Shown: piece after piece, positions 43,049 through 49,430 of the stretch
Layout: each line of letters opens with the position of its first letter
Position numbering within the stretch: position 1 is the first letter of the stretch
Origin: Mucilaginibacter oryzae
GTDB lineage: Bacteria > Bacteroidota > Bacteroidia > Sphingobacteriales > Sphingobacteriaceae
Length of the DNA stretch: 64,000 bases
Reading direction: 5' to 3'
Assembly (NCBI RefSeq): GCF_003148845.1
Contig: NZ_QGHA01000003.1
Location: forward strand, 90,928 to 154,927
Position numbers and translations under genes: made by a program
The notes under the pieces: generated by a model
Seen by the model: the letters and a program-made list of their open reading frames with translations, nothing else
The model's database searches: none
Told to the model about the DNA's origin: nothing

Positions 43049-43950
43049 TGTCGCAAACAGCCCGTCAAAGCCTAAACAAGAACCTGATAATTCTCCATTT
43101 TACCGTTTTTGTGTGGGGATTCACAGGAATTTTAGGCGCATTAATCACCATTTCGGCCGTACAATTGGTGTGGTACCGGGTGTTAATTGCCTCGGTATCG
43201 TTATTTTTATATTTTAAATTCAATAAAACAGATTTCAAAGTAGACAGGAAATCGCTGGTAAAATTAATCGCCACGGGTGCAATTGTGGGCGCCCACTGGA
43301 TCCTTTTCTTTGCTGCGATCAAACTTTCAACCGTTGCTGTCACCCTGGTTTGCCTCTCTTCCATTACTTTATTTACGGCAATTTTCGAGCCGCTCATCAA
43401 TAAAAAGCGTATCTCCAAACTCGAGATCCTCGCGGGAATTTTGATTATCGCCGGCATTATTTTAATTTTCAAATTCGAATCACGATACACTAAGGGTATC
43501 ATAGCGGGCCTTGTAAGCGCGGTTTGCGCAAGCCTTTTTTCAATTATCAACTCGCGCCAGGTTAAAAAATTCGAGGCGCCGATTATAGCCTTTTATGAGC
43601 TATCAGGTGCATTTGTGTGGATCTCCGCCTACCTTTTTGCTACCTCTGGTTTTACCCGCGACATGCTCCTGAAGCCTGCCGATATCGGTTACCTATTGTT
43701 GTTAGGCACCATATGTACATCGCTGGCTTATGTTGCCGGGGTATCAGTAATGCGCGAGCTTTCGGCGTTCCGGGTTGCACTTATCACCAACCTCGAACCG
43801 GTATATGGCATCATCATGTCGTTCATTTTTTTTGGCGATATGAATAAAATGACGCTCGGTTTCTGGGGAGGCGCGGTGCTTATTTTGTCTACCATCTTTC
43901 TATACCCGGTAGTCCGGACTCAAATTTCAAAAAGAAAAAACGCGTCTTAA
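43048..43950 (+). CDS. EamA/DMT superfamily transporter
   Basis: A 300-residue transporter with about ten transmembrane helices arranged as two EamA repeats. Typical marks are FVWGFTGILGALI near residue 18 and NLEPVYGIIMSFIFFGD near 250. It moves small metabolites across the inner membrane; the substrate is unknown. It is probably translated with the upstream Lpt permease. A terminator hairpin follows at 43990. Confidence 0.88.
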   Translation: MSQTARQSLNKNLIILHFTVFVWGFTGILGALITISAVQLVWYRVLIASVSLFLYFKFNKTDFKVDRKSLVKLIATGAIVGAHWILFFAAIKLSTVAVTLVCLSSITLFTAIFEPLINKKRISKLEILAGILIIAGIILIFKFESRYTKGIIAGLVSAVCASLFSIINSRQVKKFEAPIIAFYELSGAFVWISAYLFATSGFTRDMLLKPADIGYLLLLGTICTSLAYVAGVSVMRELSAFRVALITNLEPVYGIIMSFIFFGDMNKMTLGFWGGAVLILSTIFLYPVVRTQISKRKNAS

Positions 43951-43989
43951 TCTTGTAATTTCCCCGCCGATCATCAACAATTTTTTCGC

Positions 43990-44022
43990 AAAAGCCGTCT
44001 CTTACCAGGACGGCTTTTCGTT
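43990..44022 (+). terminator. Terminator after the DMT transporter
   Basis: AAAAGCCGTC (43990-43999) pairs with GACGGCTTTT (44009-44018) over a 9-nt loop, followed by CGTTT. Confidence 0.85.
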
Positions 44023-44956
44023 TAAGTTCCATCCTGATTCAAGCTATCCGCATCCCTGATCAGCTCTCATATTTTTCAAAAGGGGAGGAAAAACCCAATT
44101 GATGACAAAGGCATTTTTAGGCTCTATAAGCCATTATAATTTTTCGACAGGTTTATCAATTCAAAAACATTTCGCGGCAAACAGGGGCAAAATTGAATTT
44201 TAAGTTAGTGTACTTAAAATTCAATACCTCAAAAAAAAGAAACAGCGCCTGTTAAGGTTTTTAAGCATAAAAAACGTCATTAAAAAATTAAAATTAGAAG
44301 AATTAACAAAATTTAAAACTTTAAAAATCAATTAAATATAAATTTTAACTAAATTAAAAATACACAAAAATAGCCTAAATAAAAAGTCAAAAAACTAATA
44401 AATTTAGCATTTCAAAATAGAGACAATTTTAAACAACACTAAAAATTATAAATCAAATACTTATATTACTTTATATAACTATAAACTTCATTAAACCAAC
44501 AAGAGCGAAAGGATTTAGCTTAGTGTACAGAGTTAAAAAATGAGAATTGGTAAAAATCCGGTGCTTATCTCCCGCTTATGTTCTTCGTGGAATTTCAAGA
44601 CAGATTCTGCGAATACCTTTTGACATAATAAACGCCCCCAAGAAAAAGAGATCCGGGATTTAGGAAACCATCTAACCTTACACGCGGCAGGAATTGATGG
44701 GGCTACCTACGGCTCCCATAAAACCAAATGAATGCGTTAATCATTTTTATGACAACCAACCGTGCCCGGGAGATTGAGATAGAGGCCACCCTGGTTGGAT
44801 ATTTGGCAGTCGTCAAAAAACCGGTAACAAAATGCGACCAGCCACCGGGGTTGCAAAAAGCCAAACAGTACTACCGTAGCTACTGCTATATTTTATTGAA
44901 GTTTTATTTAAACATTTAAAAAGCGAATATTGTATTATCTAAAATCAAGATCCGCC
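44023..44956. other. Gene-poor, AT-rich spacer
   Basis: About 930 bp without a convincing gene. 44210-44500 is very AT-rich with A/T runs. A 35-codon open stretch near 44630-44730 reads EIRDLGNHLTLHAAGIDG and ends in a stop but has no start and no recognised family; it may be a gene remnant. No tRNA, ncRNA fold or repeat family was identified here. Confidence 0.5.
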
Positions 44957-45235
44957 ATGAGTATTAAAACAATTGCCGTTGTAATCGTAGCCGTTTTGCT
45001 GACCATCGTATTAATGCAAAATACCGACGAGGTTTATTTCAAATTCCTGTTCTCCACTTTCAGGGTTTCTAAACTGATGATTATGCTGGTGGTGGCCGTA
45101 ACAGGTTTTGTGCTTGGCCTTATTGTTGCCTGGCCCAAAAAGCAAAAGTTTGACATAGGAGGATATCACGACGCACTGCGCGACAAAAACGATACCGATA
45201 CACTAAGTGACGAAGACAGAGAATACATCAGTTAA
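44957..45235 (+). CDS. LapA-like (DUF1049) membrane protein
   Basis: A 92-residue protein with two transmembrane segments (TIAVVIVAVLLTIVLMQN and LMIMLVVAVTGFVLGLIVAW) and a soluble acidic tail, as in the LapA/DUF1049 family, whose E. coli member helps control LPS assembly. ATG at 44957 is chosen; an in-frame start at 44930 would add nine polar residues. It ends 3 bp before the dehydrogenase gene. Confidence 0.72.
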   Translation: MSIKTIAVVIVAVLLTIVLMQNTDEVYFKFLFSTFRVSKLMIMLVVAVTGFVLGLIVAWPKKQKFDIGGYHDALRDKNDTDTLSDEDREYIS

Positions 45236-45238
45236 TAT

Positions 45239-46126
45239 ATGAAAACAACAATTGGCTTTATAGGCCTTGGCAACATGGGTACGCCCATCGCTAAAAACTT
45301 GCTTGCTTCAGGCTACCACTTACAGGTTTACAACCGCACACTTTCTAAAATTGACGAACTGGGAAGCGAAGGCGTTACCAAATGCCAGAGCCCTGCCGAG
45401 GCGGCTGCTTCGGTGCAGTTTGTGATCTCCATGCTATCAGACGACGAGGTTTTGCGGGAATCGACTACAGGCGACGGCGGAATTTTAAAAACGCTACAGC
45501 CAAATGCCGTACACATCTCCATGAGCACCATTTCGCCGGACACGGCCGAAGAGCTGGCCAAATTGCACCAACAGGCAGGTAGCAGTTACCTGGCCGCACC
45601 GGTGTTTGGCAGGCCCGAAGCCGCGGCTGCGCGCAAGCTCTGGATCTGCATATCAGGCGACGAAAAGACCAAGACAAATGCCCGCCCGATACTGGATTGC
45701 CTGGGCCAGGCCGTGATTGATTTTGGTGATAAAACCGGCGGCGCCAATGTGGTTAAAATCGCAGGGAACTTCATGATCATGGCCTCGATGGAAATGATGG
45801 CAGAAGCTTATACGCTCGCCGAAAAAAACGGGCTCGACCGGGTACAGGTTTCGGAGTTTTTTGGGTCGACACTTTTTGCCGCTCCTATCTTCCAAAACTA
45901 TGGCAAGCTCATCGCCAATAAGCAATACCAGCCGGTAGGCTTCAAATCAAAATTAGGTTACAAAGACGCCCGCCTTGCATTTAAATTATCGCAAACCAGC
46001 GAGATGCCTATGCCAACCGTAAATACTGTACATAACCGCCTGTTAACAGCAGTAGCCAAAGGCTGGGGAGAGACAGACTGGGTGGAAGGCGTAAGCCGGG
46101 GCGTAAGCGACGACGCGGGGCTTTGA
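45239..46126 (+). CDS. NAD(P)-dependent oxidoreductase, 3-hydroxyisobutyrate dehydrogenase family
   Basis: A 295-residue beta-hydroxyacid dehydrogenase-type enzyme. The N-terminal Rossmann motif is TIGFIGLGNMGTPIAKNLL. The substrate and catalytic region has KTGGANVVKIAGNFMIMASM near residue 162, with the expected Lys. It could reduce glyoxylate, succinic semialdehyde or a related compound; the exact substrate is unclear. The stop TGA is the first codon-length of a repeat arm. Confidence 0.88.
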   Translation: MKTTIGFIGLGNMGTPIAKNLLASGYHLQVYNRTLSKIDELGSEGVTKCQSPAEAAASVQFVISMLSDDEVLRESTTGDGGILKTLQPNAVHISMSTISPDTAEELAKLHQQAGSSYLAAPVFGRPEAAAARKLWICISGDEKTKTNARPILDCLGQAVIDFGDKTGGANVVKIAGNFMIMASMEMMAEAYTLAEKNGLDRVQVSEFFGSTLFAAPIFQNYGKLIANKQYQPVGFKSKLGYKDARLAFKLSQTSEMPMPTVNTVHNRLLTAVAKGWGETDWVEGVSRGVSDDAGL

Positions 46127-46291
46127 TTTCGGATCTCGGAAGTTCAATTTCGGATTTTAGGAGTTAGAAGTTTTGATTTTTTGATTGGAAATTTTTGGAA
46201 TCGAATTTTGAATTTAGTGAAGTATTGGATGATGTATCGGCGATTTACAGGTCAATATAATATTCCGGCATTTTCTTATCCGACCAAGAGG

Positions 46292-46379
46292 ACTCACCCC
46301 GGCGACGCTTCGCTGACCGACCCTCTCTTAGGCACAGCCGAAAAGAGGGGTGTCGGGTGAAGCGACGACGGGGTGAGTA
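46292..46379. repeat. Long imperfect palindrome
   Basis: The left arm (46292-46329) has ACTCACCCCGGCGACGCTTC and ACCGACCCTCTCTT. The right arm (46341-46379) has AAAAGAGGGGTGTCGGGTGA and AGCGACGACGGGGTGAGT. The arms match at most positions over about 37 bp around an 11-nt loop. The GC content is much higher than the surroundings. It looks like a mobile palindromic unit. Confidence 0.75.
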
Positions 46380-46455
46380 AGTGGAACATCCAGGTCGGAA
46401 AGCGATTCTCATTATATGCAGAATTATTCGGGCCTTACGGACGATTGTAACAAAA

Positions 46456-46503
46456 AAAAGGCGCCATCGCAATATCCCGCAATGGCGCCTTTTCCCTTTT
46501 TTC
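46456..46503. terminator. Bidirectional terminator between the dehydrogenase gene and ispE
   Basis: AAAAGGCGCCAT (46456-46467) pairs with ATGGCGCCTTTT (46482-46493) over a 14-nt loop; A and T runs flank it. Confidence 0.88.
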
Positions 46504-46553
46504 AGTTTTCCCAAAATCAACCAAATCCGAAATCGAAAATCCGAAATCCGAAA

Positions 46554-47354
46554 TCAACAATAAAACACTTCGTTCTCCTGTTCCAGGAATTTCACATCGG
46601 GCGTATCTTTAAAAATACCGAATACTGAAGCCCCGCTTCCGCTCATGCTCGCGTAGATGGCACCGGCCTCATAAAGGGCTGCCTTGATACCGCGGATCTC
46701 CGCATGGTTTTTAAATATGGATGTCTCAAAATCGTTTTTGATAAACTTCTTCCAGTCGGCTATCGGCAGCTTGATCAGGTCAAATAAAGATTCCTTTGGC
46801 TGCGCGGGTACAATACCCCTGAAAGCTTCGCCGGTAGATACGTGAACAGGCGGCATCACCAGTACAATTTTATAAGCCGACAGATCAAGTTTAACAGGTT
46901 CAAACTCGTCGCCCCGCTCAAAGGCAAACACCGGTTTGTTCTCAATAAAAAAAGCGCAATCCGCGCCGAGGCGGCGGGCATATTCCGTCATGTCATCAAC
47001 TGATAAACCAAGCTTGAATTCTTCATTCATCAACCTGATAAAAAACGCGGCATCTGATGAACCGCCCCCCAGTCCGGCGCCTATCGGGATTTGTTTGTGG
47101 AGGTGGATACTTACCGGCGGCAGGTTGTGATCCTGTTTCAGCATATGATAGCCTTTAACGCACAGGTTATCTTCCATCCTGCCCGGTATATCAAGGCCTG
47201 ATGAGGTAAAGCTAAGCCTGCCGCTCTGCACTACTTCAAGCGCATCCTTGATATCGAGCGGGTAAAAAATGGTTTCGAGGTTGTGGTAGCCATCAGGCCT
47301 GCGCTCGGTAATATTGAGGCCAATGTTTATTTTTGCGTTCGGAAATAAAATCAT
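46554..47354 (-). CDS. ispE: 4-diphosphocytidyl-2-C-methyl-D-erythritol kinase
   Basis: A 266-residue GHMP kinase of the MEP isoprenoid pathway. It begins FPNAKINIGLNITERRPDGY and has the ATP-binding motif PIGAGLGGGSSDAAFF near residue 91. The C-terminal SGSGASVFGIF completes the kinase fold. It stands alone on the minus strand. Its stop codon is the first triplet of a repeat arm. Confidence 0.95.
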   Translation of the reverse strand: MILFPNAKINIGLNITERRPDGYHNLETIFYPLDIKDALEVVQSGRLSFTSSGLDIPGRMEDNLCVKGYHMLKQDHNLPPVSIHLHKQIPIGAGLGGGSSDAAFFIRLMNEEFKLGLSVDDMTEYARRLGADCAFFIENKPVFAFERGDEFEPVKLDLSAYKIVLVMPPVHVSTGEAFRGIVPAQPKESLFDLIKLPIADWKKFIKNDFETSIFKNHAEIRGIKAALYEAGAIYASMSGSGASVFGIFKDTPDVKFLEQENEVFYC

Positions 47355-47519
47355 ACAAAGTAATTAACAGCTGTTGTTTTTGCCAACATCAGTAGGAAAC
47401 CAAAAGTAGATTATTTTTCTTTGCAAATTGGTGATTGAGTTATTTGGTTATTAAGTCATTTTTTATTCCGGCTTGGTAACCCTCGCTAACGCTATCACCT
47501 TAATCTAACTAAAACAAAA

Positions 47520-48341
47520 ATGAAACAGTATCTCGACCTGATGAGGCATGTGATGGAAACCGGCGCACAAAAGCACGACAGAACCGGCACCGGTACGATA
47601 AGTGTATTTGGCTACCAGATGCGTTTCAACCTGAACGATGGTTTCCCGATGGTGACCACCAAAAAGCTCCACCTTAAATCAATCATCCACGAACTGATCT
47701 GGTTTTTGAGCGGCGACAGCAACATTCGCTACCTGAAGGAAAACGGCGTGCGCATCTGGGATGAATGGGCTGACGAAAACGGCGACCTTGGTCCGGTGTA
47801 CGGCAAGCAATGGCGCTCCTGGCCAACACCCGATGGCGGCCATATCGACCAGATCCAGCAGGTGATCAACCAGCTAAAAAACAACCCCGACTCGCGCCGC
47901 ATTATGGTATCGGCCTGGAACGTGGCCGAGGTAAACCAGATGGCCCTGCCGCCATGCCATAGCCTGTTCCAGTTTTACGTAGCGCCCCCTAACCCATTGA
48001 AGGGAGAATTGAAGGGCAAGCTATCATGTCAGCTCTATCAGCGCAGTGCCGATATTTTCCTGGGTGTGCCGTTCAATATTGCCTCCTATGCCCTGCTCAC
48101 TATGATGATGGCGCAGGTATGCGATCTTGACCTTGGCGACTTTGTACACACCTTTGGTGACGCCCACCTGTACAACAATCACCTTGACCAGGCACGCCTG
48201 CAGCTAAGCCGCGAACCACGCCCGTTACCTACCATGAAGATCAACCCGAAAGTGAAAGATATTTTCTCGTTTAAGTATGAGGATTTCACTTTGGAGAATT
48301 ATGATCCGTGGCCGCATATCAAGGCGGAAGTGGCGGTTTAG
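47520..48341 (+). CDS. thyA: Thymidylate synthase with a repeat-derived insert
   Basis: A 273-residue ThyA that makes dTMP from dUMP using methylene-tetrahydrofolate. The catalytic Cys146 lies in [13 protein letters not shown], at the same number as in E. coli. The normal [13 protein letters not shown] reads [19 protein letters not shown] here: about ten residues (156-165) replace one. The rest ([26 protein letters not shown]) is intact, so it is probably functional with a longer loop. A pseudogene and folA follow on the same strand. Confidence 0.94.
   Translation: MKQYLDLMRHVMETGAQKHDRTGTGTISVFGYQMRFNLNDGFPMVTTKKLHLKSIIHELIWFLSGDSNIRYLKENGVRIWDEWADENGDLGPVYGKQWRSWPTPDGGHIDQIQQVINQLKNNPDSRRIMVSAWNVAEVNQMALPPCHSLFQFYVAPPNPLKGELKGKLSCQLYQRSADIFLGVPFNIASYALLTMMMAQVCDLDLGDFVHTFGDAHLYNNHLDQARLQLSREPRPLPTMKINPKVKDIFSFKYEDFTLENYDPWPHIKAEVAV
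47985..48014. repeat. In-frame 30-bp insert in thyA
   Basis: CCCCCTAACCCATTGAAGGG and AGAATTGAAG encode [10 protein letters not shown] between FYVA and GKLSC. It resembles the C-rich/G-rich palindromic words of intergenic repeats such as 38125-38198. The reading frame is kept. Confidence 0.72.
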
Positions 48342-48345
48342 TTTT

Positions 48346-48382
48346 AGTCATTGGCTTCGCGTCATTGGGTCATTGAGTCATT
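48346..48382. repeat. GTCATT repeat, left flank of the S23 pseudogene
   Basis: Four GTCA words (GTCATTGGCTTCGC, GTCATTGG, GTCATTGA, GTCATTTT), the inverse of the TGAC family, begin 4 bp after the thyA stop. A weaker relative lies before thyA at about 47434-47463. Confidence 0.78.
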
Positions 48383-48416
48383 TTTTGCTTATCCTGTTTT
48401 ATGATCCTGACTTATC

Positions 48417-48779
48417 ATGGGTAACCGAATTGAGGATTTAGAGGTTTATAACCTTTCGGAGGCCTTTGGCGACCGTATCTGGTTTGGTTGCGAAGTGGGA
48501 ATATTTTGCCAAGGATACTTTAGGGAAGCAGATTGTGCGTTCTTCCGACTCGATAGGCGCGAATATTGCCGAGGGCTTTGGCCGCTATGATTACAAGGAA
48601 AATAAAAACTTCTGCTACTTTAGTTGTGGTTCCGTAATTGAAACCAAAGGTTGGCTCAAAAAAGCAAAAACAAGAAACCTGATCAACGAAGAAGATTATC
48701 AATCGCTACTGAAAGAACTGGAAACCATTCTATAAAACTCAACATCTACATCAAATTCATCGGGAAGGGAAACCTGTAG
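48417..48779 (+). pseudogene. S23/IVP four-helix-bundle protein gene with two frameshifts
   Basis: Three reading frames together match the S23 (23S rRNA intervening sequence) four-helix-bundle family. Frame one from ATG 48417 reads NRIEDLEVYNLSEAFGDRIW. Frame two from about 48484 reads LVAKWEYFAKDTLGKQIVRS, then SIGANIAEGFGRY. Frame three from about 48729 reads SIKLNIYIKFIGKGNL and ends at TAG 48779. The breaks are near 48483 (one extra base fits) and near 48730. The second frame alone could be read from 48466 as an 89-residue protein, but it lacks the family's first helix and its tail. It is flanked by inverted TGAC-type repeat arms. Confidence 0.8.
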
Positions 48780-48794
48780 GCAGAGGTCAAAAAA

Positions 48795-48824
48795 ATGACT
48801 TAATGACCCAATGACTTAATGACC
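48795..48824. repeat. TGAC repeat, right flank of the S23 pseudogene
   Basis: ATGACTTAATGACCCAATGA and CTTAATGACC contain four TGAC words spaced 8 bp apart, inverted relative to 48346-48382. It ends 9 bp before the folA ATG. Confidence 0.78.
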
Positions 48825-48832
48825 AAAAAGAA

Positions 48833-49315
48833 ATGACATTATCCATCATCGTAGCCATAGCTAAAAACCATGCTATCGGCAAAGACAATAAATTACTCTG
48901 GTACTTACCTAACGATCTGAAACATTTCAAGGATACCACTTCAGGCCATACCGTGATCATGGGTCGCAAAACTTTCGATTCGGTGGGCAAGCCTTTACCC
49001 AGGCGCCGCAATATTGTGATTACCCGGCAGGCCATCAGCATTGAGGGCTGCGAGGTGGTTGATTCATTGAAGGCCGCTATAGCGCTTTGCAAGGCCGAGG
49101 ACGAAGTTTTTGTAGTAGGCGGCGCTGAGATATACCGACAGGCCATTCCTTTAACAGATCGCATCTATTTGACTATAATAGACCAAAACTTTGAGGGGGA
49201 CACCTTTTTCCCGGAATTAAACCAGGACGATTGGCAGGAAACGAAACGCGAAGAATTTGAACCCGACGAAAAAAACCGGTACAAATATTCGTTCATCACA
49301 CTTGACCGTCGCTAA
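48833..49315 (+). CDS. folA: Dihydrofolate reductase
   Basis: A 160-residue DHFR that regenerates tetrahydrofolate, partner to ThyA. It begins SIIVAIAKNHAIGKDNKLLW and has the substrate loop LPNDLKHFKDTTSGHTVIMG, then GRKTFDSVGKPLPRRRNIV. The C-terminus RYKYSFITLDR is complete. The distance from thyA (with a pseudogene between) suggests the original thyA-folA pair was split by the inserted S23 region. Confidence 0.95.
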   Translation: MTLSIIVAIAKNHAIGKDNKLLWYLPNDLKHFKDTTSGHTVIMGRKTFDSVGKPLPRRRNIVITRQAISIEGCEVVDSLKAAIALCKAEDEVFVVGGAEIYRQAIPLTDRIYLTIIDQNFEGDTFFPELNQDDWQETKREEFEPDEKNRYKYSFITLDRR

Positions 49316-49350
49316 CATTTTTTGTCATGATTTTGTTTTAATTTAAAATT

Positions 49351-49378
49351 TTGTGCTTACGAAATTTTATTAGATTTG
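49351..49378 (+). promoter_or_regulatory. Promoter for secDF
   Basis: TAGATTTG (49371-49378) matches TAnnTTTG, and a TTG (49351-49353) lies 17 bp upstream, a typical Bacteroidota spacing. The ATG is 52 bp downstream. Confidence 0.65.
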
Positions 49379-49430
49379 CTGCCTTATTAAAAAAAGCTTA
49401 TAAACTAATTTTTTACATATTACAAATTCG

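Larger units (their letters stand above)
46124..46556. repeat. TGATTTCGGAT repeat arms with convergent stops
   Basis: The left arm (46124-46172) begins with the dehydrogenase stop TGA and reads TGATTTCGGATCTCGGAAG, then AATTTCGGATTTTAGG. The right arm (46522-46556) reads AAATCCGAAATCGAAAATCC and CGAAATCCGAAATC; on the minus strand it starts TGATTTCGGATTTCGG from the ispE stop TGA. Between the arms lie a 90-bp palindrome and a terminator. Confidence 0.82.

Noticed and set aside
44728..44919. 63-codon open frame in the gene-poor region
   Set aside because: No domain, signal peptide or neighbour support; probably chance in non-coding DNA.
46245..46520. 91-codon Arg/Ser-rich open frame
   Set aside because: It runs through the palindrome and terminator; its composition reflects the repeat.
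48466..48735. Treating the 89-codon S23 frame as an intact gene
   Set aside because: The first helix and the C-terminal tail of the family are present in the other two frames, so it is better read as a frameshifted gene.
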